From: COMBO-56-21 sp041559015
Lineage (GTDB): Archaea; Thermoplasmatota; Thermoplasmata; UBA10834
Reading direction: 5' to 3'
Length of the DNA: 25,069 bases
Assembly: GCA_041559015.1 (NCBI GenBank)
Contig: JBFFED010000025.1
Location: 1-25,069 of the forward strand
Shown one piece after another: positions 14,452-22,038 of the stretch. A program made the translations under genes and the position numbers. The notes below the pieces were generated by a model, which saw only the letters and a list, made by a program, of their open reading frames with translations, was not told the DNA's origin and did not search any database. The stretch's first letter is position 1. Each line of letters opens with the position of its first letter.

Positions 14452-15676
14452 TGCCGTTTCCACCAGCCTTGACCATCGCAGCCGCTTTCAGGGGCAGCCC
14501 CCATACGTAGATGAACCCCTTCGCTGCCGAGTGGTCGAATTCGTCTCCGCTTGCGTAAGTCGAAAGCGCCTCGCTGTACAACGAGTAGGGCGATTCTCTT
14601 CCCACGACAACCGCGCTGCCCTTGAACAGCTTCAGCTTGACAGTACCTGTGACTTGCTCCTGGGTCTTCTCGATGAAGGCGTCCAGGGCCTCCTTGAGAG
14701 GGGAGAACCACAGCCCGTTGTAGACCATGTCGGCGTAGTCCTGCTCCAATGCCCGCTTGTAGTGCAGGAGGTCCTTCGTCAGCACCAGGCTCTCCAGCTC
14801 CTGGTGGGCCTTGATGAGGACAGTTGCCGCGGGCGCTTCGTACACCTCTCGCGACTTGATGCCCACTAAGCGGTTCTCGATCAGGTCTATCCTGCCTACG
14901 CCGTGGTTCCCCGCCATCTCGTTCAGCTTCTTGATCAGGTCCAACAGGAGCATCTGCGTTCCGTTGAGCGTTCCCGGCTTGCCCTGATAGAACCCGATCT
15001 CCACATACTCCGGCGCGTCAGGGGACTTGTCGGCCCCCTTGGTCCACTCGAATATGTCCTCGGGCGGCTCGGCCCACGGGTCCTCCAGCACACCGCACTC
15101 TATGGCCCTGCTCCAGACGCTCTCGTCTATGCTGTAGGGCTTCTCGACCGAGACAGGGACGGGTATGCCGCGCTCCTTCGCGTATGCGATCTCCTCCTCC
15201 CTCGACATCTTCCAGTCCCTCGTCGGGGCGAGTATCTCCATGTCAGGCGCGAGTGCCATGATCGAGACCTCGAACCTGACCTGGTCGTTCCCCTTGCCCG
15301 TGCAGCCATGGGCTATTGCAGTCGCGCCGAGCCTCTTGGCCATCTCCACCAGCTTGGCGACCATCAGAGGTCTTGCGATGGCTGTCCCGAGCGGGTAGCT
15401 CCCCTCGTAGAGCGCGTTCGCCATCAGTGAGGGGAGAACGTAGCCTTCCACGAACTCCTTCTTGCTGTCTATGACCCACGACTTGGAAGCGCCTATGCTC
15501 TGGGCCCTCCTCATCGCGTCCTTGAGGTCGTCCGATTGACCGACATCGACGGTCACGGCGACGACATCGCAGCCGTACTTCTCTTTCAACCAGTGGATGG
15601 CCACTGACGTGTCCAGGCCGCCTGAGTACGCGAGCAGGATCTTCTTGTCCTTGTTGCCTTGAGCAGCGCCTTCCAT
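14396..15676 (-). CDS. argG: Argininosuccinate synthase
   Basis: Joins citrulline and aspartate with ATP to form argininosuccinate. The 426-residue protein has the PP-loop ATP site AYSGGLDTSV (16-25), AHGCTGKGNDQVRFE and the citrulline/aspartate-binding segments APTRDW and EKPYSIDESVW. It is somewhat longer than the usual roughly 400 residues owing to a C-terminal extension of about 25 residues rich in Gly/Asn and ending ESCSVCK. That extension is encoded by the stretch that also encodes the start of argH. The start is ATG 15676 with GAGGCGG upstream. The 5' region to aIF1A is 208 nt, with a weak TATA-like CAAATAG near 15710 on the minus strand. Confidence 0.96.
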   Translation of the reverse strand: MEGAAQGNKDKKILLAYSGGLDTSVAIHWLKEKYGCDVVAVTVDVGQSDDLKDAMRRAQSIGASKSWVIDSKKEFVEGYVLPSLMANALYEGSYPLGTAIARPLMVAKLVEMAKRLGATAIAHGCTGKGNDQVRFEVSIMALAPDMEILAPTRDWKMSREEEIAYAKERGIPVPVSVEKPYSIDESVWSRAIECGVLEDPWAEPPEDIFEWTKGADKSPDAPEYVEIGFYQGKPGTLNGTQMLLLDLIKKLNEMAGNHGVGRIDLIENRLVGIKSREVYEAPAATVLIKAHQELESLVLTKDLLHYKRALEQDYADMVYNGLWFSPLKEALDAFIEKTQEQVTGTVKLKLFKGSAVVVGRESPYSLYSEALSTYASGDEFDHSAAKGFIYVWGLPLKAAAMVKAGGNGNGTASEHAVIEESCSVCK

Positions 15677-15884
15677 TCTTGCCGCCTCACCCGCTCCATC
15701 CTCGGGTCTCTATTTGGCGGTGATGACAGTTCGAAAACAGTGCCCTGCAGGCGCTGTCGCATTCTGGACACGCGGGTGCCGTTGCGAGGTCAGGACGACG
15801 TGCCTCGCATCGAGGACTGGCCACGTCTGGGATTCCCAGCATCCTTAAGTATTCCCAGACGCTTATCGAGCAGCTGGTCAGCAA
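15677..15884. promoter_or_regulatory. Divergent promoter region of argGH and the aIF1A operon
   Basis: This 208-nt region separates argG (minus) from aIF1A (plus). CTTAAGTATT at 15844-15853 on the plus strand is a TATA-like box predicting transcription near 15874, about 11 nt before the TTG start of aIF1A. On the minus strand a weaker CAAATAG near 15710 would serve argG. I see no obvious long inverted repeat that would mark an arginine-repressor site. Confidence 0.4.
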
Positions 15885-16238
15885 TTGGCATATAAGAGAC
15901 GTGAGCCGGAAGAGGAGCTGAAGATCGGCCCAGACGGGATGCCGGAGTTCGTCAGGGTCCGTCTTCCGCACAGGAAGGGCAACGAGATGTTCGGGATAGC
16001 GGACCAGCTCCTAGGCGCGTCGAGGATCAGAGTCATGTGTGCGGATGGCAAGCACAGGATGGGCCGAATCCCGGGCAAGATCAAGAAGCGCATGTGGATC
16101 CGGGAAGGCGACCTGCTCATCGTCGCACCCTGGGAGTTCCAGGACGAGAAAGCGAACATACTATACAGGTACACCAAGACACAGGCGATGTACCTGAGCA
16201 GGAAGAAGATGATCCCCAAGTCCGTCGACATCTTCTGA
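15885..16238 (+). CDS. eif1A: Translation initiation factor aIF1A
   Basis: Archaeal homologue of eIF1A and bacterial IF1; binds the small ribosomal subunit A site and helps start-codon selection. The 117-residue protein shows the single OB-fold domain with typical segments MPEFVRVRLPHRKGNEMFGIADQ and GRIPGKIKKRMWIREGDLLIV (beginning at about 65), and a short charged C-terminal helix. The start is TTG 15885 (TTG GCA TAT AAG), the only usual start codon at the expected place. It leads the aIF1A, RIO1 and KH-protein cluster, an arrangement conserved widely in archaea. RIO1 begins 22 nt after its stop. Confidence 0.95.
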   Translation: MAYKRREPEEELKIGPDGMPEFVRVRLPHRKGNEMFGIADQLLGASRIRVMCADGKHRMGRIPGKIKKRMWIREGDLLIVAPWEFQDEKANILYRYTKTQAMYLSRKKMIPKSVDIF

Positions 16239-16260
16239 CGCGGGTCGGAGGTGTCTCGTC

Positions 16261-17028
16261 TTGACCCGCGCGGACAATTATCACAGTTTCGAGAGGAAGA
16301 TAGACAGTTGGCGTGAGCGCCGGAAGGATTCGAGCGACAGGAAGTCCTACGATTCCGTCTTCGACAAGCAGAACCTCCTCAGGGTGTATAAGCTGTTCTC
16401 GGACGGCGTCATAGATCAGTTCGAGTTCCCCATATCCACAGGCAAGGAGGGAATAGTCTTCAGCGCGACGACCCCTGCGAAGGACCGGGTCGCCGTGAAG
16501 ATATACAGGACCTCGAACGCCAGCTTCAGGGACATGGCCAAGTACGTCCAGGGCGACCCCCGTTTCAAGGGCATCACCACGAACCGCAGGAAGCTCATTC
16601 TGGCGTGGGCCGCGAAGGAGTACAGGAACCTCCAGAGGCTCTACGATATTGGCGTGCGCGTGCCGAAGCCGATTGCCCACCACCAGAACATCGTCGTGAT
16701 GGAGTACATAGGGTCGGAAGAGGGGCCCGCCCAGCAGATGCGCGCGGTCGACATCGACGACCCGGAGTCAGTGGCGAGGAAGCTGTTCGATTACATGAGG
16801 GTCGCGTATCAGAAGGCCGGACTGGTCCACGGCGACCTCAGCGAGTACAACATATTGATGCTCGGCCAGGAGCCGGTCATAATTGACGTCGGCCAGACGG
16901 TCCTCCTGGGCCACCCGATGTCCGAGGAGTTCCTGGTTCGGGATGTTACGAACCTGGCAAGGTTCTTCAGGCGTCAGGGCATTCCCATCGACATAGAGAA
17001 CGAACTTAAGGGGATAAGGGGGAGATGA
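16261..17028 (+). CDS. rio1: RIO1 serine protein kinase
   Basis: Atypical kinase/ATPase acting in late maturation of the small ribosomal subunit. The 255-residue protein has the RIO signatures: ATP-loop STGKEGIVF (59-67), lysine K80 in VAVKIYR, the catalytic loop LVHGDLSEYNIL (188-199, with D192) and the metal-binding IIDVGQ (207-212, D209). The SYDSVFDKQNLLRVYKLFSDGV region (about 29-50) identifies RIO1 rather than RIO2, which would have an N-terminal winged helix. The start is TTG 16261 with an excellent GGAGGTG at 16247-16253. It overlaps the next gene by 4 nt (ATGA). Confidence 0.95.
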   Translation: MTRADNYHSFERKIDSWRERRKDSSDRKSYDSVFDKQNLLRVYKLFSDGVIDQFEFPISTGKEGIVFSATTPAKDRVAVKIYRTSNASFRDMAKYVQGDPRFKGITTNRRKLILAWAAKEYRNLQRLYDIGVRVPKPIAHHQNIVVMEYIGSEEGPAQQMRAVDIDDPESVARKLFDYMRVAYQKAGLVHGDLSEYNILMLGQEPVIIDVGQTVLLGHPMSEEFLVRDVTNLARFFRRQGIPIDIENELKGIRGR

Positions 17029-17567
17029 CACAGTCGGTCAGGATACCCACGGAACGCGTCGGCGTGCTCATAGGCAGGAGCGGCTCGATAAAGGCGAGGA
17101 TCGAGAAACAGACGGGCGTGAGGATATCCATAGACTCCGAAGAGGGCGAGGTCGAGATAGACCACACTCATGCGAAGGACCCGTCGATGTCCCTGTCGGT
17201 CGCCAACGCGGTCATCGCGATCGGACGAGGCTTCTCCCCTCAGAAGGCCTTGAAGCTGCTCGAGGACGACTACTTCCTGGAGGTGTTCGACATACGGGAC
17301 TATGTCGGCAAGAAGAAGGAACACGTGATGCGCATGCGCGCACGGGTCATAGGCACTCACGGCAAGACGAGGTCCCTGATAGAGGAGCTCACTGGCGCTT
17401 ACATGTCCGTCTACGGCAACACGGTGGCCGTCATAGGAGACTCCCTGCAGATAGATGTCGCGAGGAGGGCGGTCGATATGCTCCTGTCTGGGAGCGAGCA
17501 CGCAGCGGTATATCACTTCCTCGAGGGCAGGCGGGCGCATCTGAAGATTGAGGGCATGGGTTTCTAG
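17025..17567 (+). CDS. KH-domain RNA-binding protein, Dim2/Pno1-like
   Basis: Archaeal relative of eukaryotic Pno1 (Dim2), which binds the 3' end of small-subunit rRNA during assembly. The 180-residue protein holds two KH domains: the first with GxxG loop IGRSGS (16-21), the second with IGTHGKT (109-115) in ARVIGTHGKTRSLIEELTG. The ATG overlaps the RIO1 stop codon (ATGA), and GGGGGAG immediately upstream serves as the ribosome binding site. Position directly after aIF1A and RIO1 supports a role in 30S assembly; in archaea this protein has been linked to aIF2 and to rRNA. Confidence 0.93.
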   Translation: MTQSVRIPTERVGVLIGRSGSIKARIEKQTGVRISIDSEEGEVEIDHTHAKDPSMSLSVANAVIAIGRGFSPQKALKLLEDDYFLEVFDIRDYVGKKKEHVMRMRARVIGTHGKTRSLIEELTGAYMSVYGNTVAVIGDSLQIDVARRAVDMLLSGSEHAAVYHFLEGRRAHLKIEGMGF

Positions 17568-17584
17568 CCCGACAACCAGCACTC

Positions 17585-17593
17585 TTGAAATAG
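17585..17593 (+). promoter_or_regulatory. TATA-like box, leaderless promoter
   Basis: TTGAAATAG is centred about 29 nt before the ATG at 17618. This suggests that the next gene starts its own leaderless mRNA instead of belonging to the ribosome-assembly operon. Confidence 0.45.
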
Positions 17594-17617
17594 CCTCAGG
17601 TCGATTATATCACCATT

Positions 17618-18163
17618 ATGACGGGGAACCTCCTGAAGAGTTTCGAAGAGGACATGTCGCGGATCTCCCAGATTGAGGACAAGTCAGACACACCCAGGGA
17701 GGCCGTTATGAAATCCCTCGCGCATGCGTATTTGCTCCTCTGGACCAGGCTCGCCCTGGAGTCGGGTCAGAGGCTCATCCTGGCCCCCTCGCAGTTCACC
17801 CTGGGCACATATGAGGGACAGATGCGCTGGTCCCTCAACGACGGTGTGGACTACAAGGGGATATCGCAGATCTCGATGGGCGCCACCTTCAGGAAGAAGC
17901 ACAGCCTCATTGCAGAGACCTACGTCGTCAAGGGGGACGAGCTGGTGCGTGTGTTCTTCTCCCTTGAGGAGGAGAAGGTCAAGGGGAGGCCTGTCTTCGT
18001 CAACTACCTTGTCTACGAGGCCCCGCTGTCGGAATTCAGCGTCGCAGGCGCGATGGAAGCTCTTAAACCCATCCTGCCGGCATGGCTGGAGACCATCATG
18101 TCCGCAGACGACAAGCCTCTCTGGTCCGCATGCGACGGGCTTCTTGAGTGCGTTGGCATCTGA
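17618..18163 (+). CDS. Hypothetical protein
   Basis: Family not recognised. The 181-residue protein is soluble with mixed alpha/beta character: an N-terminal helix (about 1-45, including AVMKSLAHAYLLLWTRLALESG), a strand-rich middle (about 50-135; RLILAPSQFTLGTYEGQMRWSL, SLIAETYVVKGDELVRVFFSL) and a helical C-terminus with two cysteines. Coding character is good (strong third-position GC, hydrophobic periodicity). It lies between the KH-protein gene and a convergent zinc-ribbon membrane protein and has its own promoter-like box. No functional inference is justified. Confidence 0.7.
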   Translation: MTGNLLKSFEEDMSRISQIEDKSDTPREAVMKSLAHAYLLLWTRLALESGQRLILAPSQFTLGTYEGQMRWSLNDGVDYKGISQISMGATFRKKHSLIAETYVVKGDELVRVFFSLEEEKVKGRPVFVNYLVYEAPLSEFSVAGAMEALKPILPAWLETIMSADDKPLWSACDGLLECVGI

Positions 18164-18177
18164 TGTCGTCCCGGCCG

Positions 18178-18591
18178 TCACAGCGGTCCGCCGCACGCCT
18201 CGCATGTCGTGGCCTTCTCATCGTTCAGCGTCCCGCAGTATCCGCATCGCACCTTGATTGTTCCCTTGACGGCCTCGACAATCTCCCTCATCTGAGCACT
18301 CCTCTCCTCTTCCTTCAGTCTCTTTCTCTCCTCTTCCTTCTTCAGCTCGTTCGGCCGCACGACGAATAGGGATAGAGCAACGAGCGCAATCCCGATAATC
18401 AGCATGAGGATGGAGAACAGCAGGAATAATTCTGCGGATTCTCGCATGGCTTCTTCGAAAAAAGTGGATTCCGAGGCACGGTCATACTCGTCTGCACTTG
18501 CCATGAAGCCAATCATCGACGAGATTACGAAGAAGACGCCCAAGGCCAGGAGCGACCTCCACTTCGATTCCGGGTTGATTGCGACCCTCAT
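18178..18591 (-). CDS. Two-TM membrane protein with C-terminal zinc ribbon
   Basis: Family not recognised as a named group. From ATG 18591 the 137-residue protein has two membrane helices (about 12-31 and 54-78), a highly charged helix likely to form a coiled coil (82-105, NELKKEEERKRLKEEERS), and a C-terminal zinc ribbon with C116-x2-C119 and C130-x2-C133 (CGYCGTLNDEKATTCEACGG). With an extracellular loop and the ribbon in the cytoplasm, it could bind a partner at the membrane. The start has GAGGCGGGGA immediately upstream; the frame stays open further 5' but that part is Arg/Cys-rich and overlaps the pus10 promoter, so it is excluded. It converges with the hypothetical gene ending at 18163. 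Confidence 0.75.
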   Translation of the reverse strand: MRVAINPESKWRSLLALGVFFVISSMIGFMASADEYDRASESTFFEEAMRESAELFLLFSILMLIIGIALVALSLFVVRPNELKKEEERKRLKEEERSAQMREIVEAVKGTIKVRCGYCGTLNDEKATTCEACGGPL

Positions 18592-18713
18592 TCCCCGCCT
18601 CGCCTCCGCACTTATCCTCCGACGCCGCCTGTATCCACACTCTTCCGTACGTTGATAACTCTTTCCAGGGCAGTCCAGATGAACAGACGCCATCGAGGCC
18701 TGACCGGCCAACC

Positions 18714-18722
18714 AATATATAG
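18714..18722 (+). promoter_or_regulatory. TATA box for the pus10 to ksgA run
   Basis: AATATATAG is centred about 29 nt before the ATG at 18747, the spacing of a leaderless archaeal promoter. It is the only clear promoter before the five co-directional genes up to 22038. Confidence 0.55.
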
Positions 18723-18746
18723 CCGCTGAGCATGGTACCTTTAGGC

Positions 18747-19967
18747 ATGTCAGACAGGCTAGAGACCGCAGGGCGTGCGCTTGAGCGCCCCTTGTGCAAC
18801 CACTGCCTGGGAAGGCTTTTCGCATCCGTGTCCAGAGGGCTTTCCAACGAGCAGCGCGGAACCATCGTCAGGGCGAGCGTCCCGGGCGCCCCACCCCCTC
18901 CTTCAGAGATTGAAGGCTGTCACATCTGCAGGGGTCTCTTCGGGGAGATCGAGAAGTTCGTCGACCTGGCGGCCAGTGAGTCCGGGGGTTACGAGTTCTC
19001 GACCTTCCTGGTGGGCACGAAAGTGGACGCTGAAACGGTCGAGCGCGAGGAGGCCTTCTGGGGCGAGGTCGGGGCTAACGAGACCGAGTCCATAAAGGCC
19101 GAGCTCAACAGGGAGATCGGCAAGAGACTGGAGGATATGCTCGGCAAGCCAGTTGACTTCAAGAACCCGGAGATGGTCTTCCTGATCGATACCAGGTTCG
19201 ACCGCGTTGCGTTGGATGTGGCCCCATTGTTCGTCTACGGAAGGTACAGGAAGCACTCCAGGGAGCTTCCTCAGACCAGGTGGCCGTGCAGGGAATGCAG
19301 GGGCAAGGGATGCCCAAGATGCGGGGGCAAGGGGAAGATGTACGATTCGAGCGTTCAGGACCTCATAGGTCCTGTCGTCATGCGCCACGCCCATGGCGAG
19401 GAGGATTTCTTCCACGGCATGGGCAGGGAGGACATCGACGCCCGTATGCTTGGGAACGGGAGGCCTTTCGTGGTCGAGGTCAGGAGGCCGAAGGTGAGGT
19501 CTCTCGACCTGACTGGGGTGGCGGCCGAGGCGAACGAAGGCGCCGTGGGCAGGGCGGAGTTCTTCGGGCTCACGCCGTCCTCCAGGGCCGAGATGCGGGG
19601 GATTAAGGAGTCCACGCACCCCAAGACGTACAGGGTCAGGGTGCGCTTCCAGGAGGATTTCGACCACGGAAAGCTTAATGAAGTAGTTACATCATTGGCC
19701 GGAAAGCCTATAAGTCAGCTCACTCCAAACAGGGTGGCCCATCGGCGCGCGAACCTCGAGAGGACAAGGTCCGTCAGGGGGATGTCCATCGAGAAGGCAA
19801 GCGGCCGGGAGGTCGTGTTCGTCGTCGAGGCGGACAGCGGGACCTACATCAAGGAGCTGATGCACGGGGACGAGGGGCGGACGCAGCCCAATGTCGCCGG
19901 CATCGTCGGAGTGCCCTGTGAGGTGCTGGAGCTCGACGTGATATCCATAGGCGACAAGGGAGAGTAG
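18747..19967 (+). CDS. pus10: tRNA pseudouridine synthase Pus10
   Basis: Makes pseudouridine at positions 54 and 55 of archaeal tRNAs. From ATG 18747 the protein is 406 residues. The N-terminal part has C17-x2-C20 in CNHCLGRLF and C58-x2-C61 in CHICRGLF, forming the zinc-bound accessory domain with a THUMP-like region. A glycine/cysteine stretch WPCRECRGKGCPRCGGKGKMY starts at 179, a feature of archaeal Pus10. The catalytic motif is GREDIDARMLGNGRPFVVEV at 226-245 with the GRxD aspartate. ATG 18732 is in frame but ATG 18747 fits the TATA spacing and family start. The L21e gene follows after 4 nt. Confidence 0.94.
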   Translation: MSDRLETAGRALERPLCNHCLGRLFASVSRGLSNEQRGTIVRASVPGAPPPPSEIEGCHICRGLFGEIEKFVDLAASESGGYEFSTFLVGTKVDAETVEREEAFWGEVGANETESIKAELNREIGKRLEDMLGKPVDFKNPEMVFLIDTRFDRVALDVAPLFVYGRYRKHSRELPQTRWPCRECRGKGCPRCGGKGKMYDSSVQDLIGPVVMRHAHGEEDFFHGMGREDIDARMLGNGRPFVVEVRRPKVRSLDLTGVAAEANEGAVGRAEFFGLTPSSRAEMRGIKESTHPKTYRVRVRFQEDFDHGKLNEVVTSLAGKPISQLTPNRVAHRRANLERTRSVRGMSIEKASGREVVFVVEADSGTYIKELMHGDEGRTQPNVAGIVGVPCEVLELDVISIGDKGE

Positions 19968-19971
19968 CGAG

Positions 19972-20265
19972 ATGGTCAAGGCATCCAAAGGCGCGAGGCG
20001 GAGGACGCGAGGAGTGTTTCAGAAGCGCGCAAGGGACAGAGGACTCTCCCCCATCACACGCATATTCCAGGAGTTCGAGGTCGGCGAGAAGGCGAGCGTG
20101 AACATCGACCCGAGCATCCATAAGGGCCAGCCGCATGTCAGGTTCCATGGGAGGACCGGCACTGTCACCGGTTCCCGGGGAAAGGCCTATCTGCTCAAGG
20201 TGCGCATGGGTGGCAAGGAGAAGGAGATCATCGTGAGGCCTGAGCACCTCAGGAAGGCGAAGTGA
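19972..20265 (+). CDS. rpl21e: 50S ribosomal protein L21e
   Basis: Archaeal/eukaryotic large-subunit protein. The 97-residue basic protein has the family N-terminus SKGARRRTRGVFQKRARDRG and the SH3-like core with GEKASVNIDPSIHKGQPHVRFHGRTG and RPEHLR. ATG 19972 lies 4 nt after the pus10 stop, with GGGAGAG from the end of pus10 (19959-19965) as ribosome binding site. L21e, RpoF, DUF655 and KsgA in this order are a conserved archaeal gene block. Confidence 0.96.
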   Translation: MVKASKGARRRTRGVFQKRARDRGLSPITRIFQEFEVGEKASVNIDPSIHKGQPHVRFHGRTGTVTGSRGKAYLLKVRMGGKEKEIIVRPEHLRKAK

Positions 20266-20284
20266 GCGACCGGTGGTGGTTTGC

Positions 20285-20605
20285 ATGGAAGACAAGAAAT
20301 ATCTCACTCTTTCAGAGGTGAAGGACGTCCTCACCGAGCGCCAGGACGATGGTGAGCTCACGGCCGAGCAGAAGCTAGCCCTCGAGCACTCCCAGAAGTT
20401 CGCGAGGGTCGACACGAAGAAGGCAAAGAAGCTCGTGAAGGAGCTCCTGGAGCTGGGCTTCGTGTCCGAGGTCAACGCCGTCAAGATCACAGACATCATG
20501 CCCACGCATGCGGACGATGTCAGGCTGATCTTCTCGAAAGAGAGGGCCAGTGTTGAGAAGAAGGACATCGAAAAGATTCTTAGCGTTGTAGAGAAGTATC
20601 TCTGA
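20285..20605 (+). CDS. rpoF: DNA-directed RNA polymerase subunit F (Rpb4-like)
   Basis: Subunit F (Rpo4) of archaeal RNA polymerase, which with subunit E forms the stalk that binds emerging RNA. The 106-residue helical protein matches the family: YLTLSEVKDVL at the N-terminus, KLVKELLELGFVSEVNAVKITDIMP in the middle and DIEKILSVVEKYL at the C-terminus. ATG 20285 is chosen over GTG 20273 because GGTGGTGG at 20272-20279 is the obvious Shine-Dalgarno. Confidence 0.93.
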   Translation: MEDKKYLTLSEVKDVLTERQDDGELTAEQKLALEHSQKFARVDTKKAKKLVKELLELGFVSEVNAVKITDIMPTHADDVRLIFSKERASVEKKDIEKILSVVEKYL

Positions 20606-20624
20606 CGCGCCTCGGGGGATTGCT

Positions 20625-21173
20625 GTGGAAGACTACGCAAGGATACTAGACTACCTACCCCAGGGGCTCCCAGACGAGCGGATGTTCAAGCGGGAGCCCG
20701 TAGCGTACGCGCTTGGCGAGGACCAGTTCAAGCTGTTCGAACTCGTCCCGAAGCCTGACATCAACCTCGGTATCGGCGACAGGGTGTACATCGGCAAGGA
20801 CCTGGACCTGAGGCAGGACATACTCCATGTCAAGAAGAGGATAAGCTACAACGAGCTCACGCATGCCGCTCAGAGCGAACTCTCGACGATAATCCTGGCA
20901 GTCATCAAGGCGAACGAGCCGCGCTTCGTGCAGTTCTTCAACGAGGCGCAGGCGATAACCACGAGGTTCCACATGCTGGAGCTCCTGCCCGGGCTGGGCA
21001 AGAAGACGATGTGGGGGATAATCGAGGAGCGGAAGAAGGGGCCGTTCAAAGACCTGGCCGATTTGACCGCGCGCGTCCCTCTGGCACATCAGCTGGAGAA
21101 GCTGGTAGCGAAGCGCATAGAGGAGGAGCTCGCCAACGCTGAGCAGAAGTACAGACTTTTCGTGGCGAGATGA
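20625..21173 (+). CDS. DUF655 predicted RNA-binding protein
   Basis: Conserved archaeal protein of about 180 residues (DUF655, COG1491). It has an N-terminal OB-like part (DYLPQGLPD, PVAYALGEDQFKLFELVPKPDINLGIGDRVYIG) and a C-terminal helix-hairpin-helix region (ARFHMLELLPGLGKKTMWGIIEERKKGPF, about 112-142, with the GLGKKT hairpin), suggesting nucleic acid binding. The start is GTG 20625 with GGGGGA upstream. Its function is not established, but it is nearly always between rpoF and ksgA in archaea, so a role in rRNA metabolism is a reasonable guess. Confidence 0.93.
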   Translation: MEDYARILDYLPQGLPDERMFKREPVAYALGEDQFKLFELVPKPDINLGIGDRVYIGKDLDLRQDILHVKKRISYNELTHAAQSELSTIILAVIKANEPRFVQFFNEAQAITTRFHMLELLPGLGKKTMWGIIEERKKGPFKDLADLTARVPLAHQLEKLVAKRIEEELANAEQKYRLFVAR

Positions 21174-21192
21174 CGGCTGAGGGGCTGTCAGG

Positions 21193-22038
21193 ATGCGTGT
21201 TGAAGAGGTCAAAACTGTCCTCGGGTCGATGGGCAAGAGGGCGAACAAGAGGCTGGGGCAGAACTTCCTTCTGGACGAGTCGGTCGTGAAGCGCCAGGTG
21301 TCCCTCGCCTCCCTCGGCCCTGGGGACACGGTGCTCGAGGTGGGTCCAGGGCTCGGAGTGCTGACCGAGGAGATTCTGTCGACGGGGGCCAAGGTCGTCG
21401 CGGTCGAGCAGGACGAGGTGTTCTGCGGGTTCCTCGAGAGGAGGTTCGGCAAGCGCATCACGCTTGTGCACGCGGACGCGGTGAAGGCCTTCCTGCCTTC
21501 GTTCGACAAGGTTGTCTCGAACCTCCCGTACCAGATCTCGTCCCCCATCGTGTTCAAGCTGCTCGAGGCAGGGTTCGATGTCGCTGTCCTGATGCTGCAG
21601 CGCGAGTTCGCGGAGAGGATGGTCGCAGCGCCAGGGTCTGCGGAGTACGGCCGCCTGTCAGTCGGGGTGTACTACAGGGCGGACTGCGAGATTGCGTTCA
21701 ACGTTTCGCGGTCGTCCTTCTGGCCGCAGCCGAAAGTGGACTCTTGTGTCGTGACGCTGGTCCCGAAGGAACCTCCGTTCAGGCCCAGGGACGAGAGGTT
21801 ATACTTCGACGTGGTCAGGGCGATATTCTCCCACAGAAGGAAGAAGGTCTCGAACTCGCTCAATGTCGACCCGGCTGTTTCTTGGGTGATGACGGAGGAC
21901 GTCAGAGCGAAATTGAATTCGTTGCCCCACGCCTCGAAGAGGGCCGAGGAGTTGTCGCCGGAGATGATATGCGAGCTAGCCGATGCGCTGCTCGAGGTCA
22001 CCGCTTCTTGCGCCTCTCAGGGAAGAACCGGTCGATGA
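21193..22038 (+). CDS. rsmA: rRNA adenine dimethyltransferase KsgA/Dim1
   Basis: Dimethylates the two adjacent adenines in the last hairpin of 16S rRNA. The 281-residue protein carries KRLGQNFLLDESVV (19-32), SAM motif EVGPGLGVLTEEIL (49-62), the E72 region VAVEQDE, the catalytic SNLPYQISSP (109-118) and FWPQPKVDS. The ATG at 21193 has GGCTGTCAGG upstream and lies 19 nt after the DUF655 stop. Its last 41 nt overlap the end of the convergent DUF1611 gene, giving a C-terminal tail (SCASQGRTGR) that may not be conserved. Confidence 0.95.
   Translation: MRVEEVKTVLGSMGKRANKRLGQNFLLDESVVKRQVSLASLGPGDTVLEVGPGLGVLTEEILSTGAKVVAVEQDEVFCGFLERRFGKRITLVHADAVKAFLPSFDKVVSNLPYQISSPIVFKLLEAGFDVAVLMLQREFAERMVAAPGSAEYGRLSVGVYYRADCEIAFNVSRSSFWPQPKVDSCVVTLVPKEPPFRPRDERLYFDVVRAIFSHRRKKVSNSLNVDPAVSWVMTEDVRAKLNSLPHASKRAEELSPEMICELADALLEVTASCASQGRTGR

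Noticed and set aside
15687..15971. Minus-strand frame with CPEC-like motif upstream of argG, possible LysW-type carrier
   Set aside because: Only one CxxC pair, no acidic C-terminal EDWGE-type tail, overlaps the aIF1A gene and its promoter, and has no ribosome binding site.
19849..20640. 263-codon minus-strand frame opposite L21e and rpoF
   Set aside because: Antisense shadow of conserved genes; Ser/Arg-rich with no domain.
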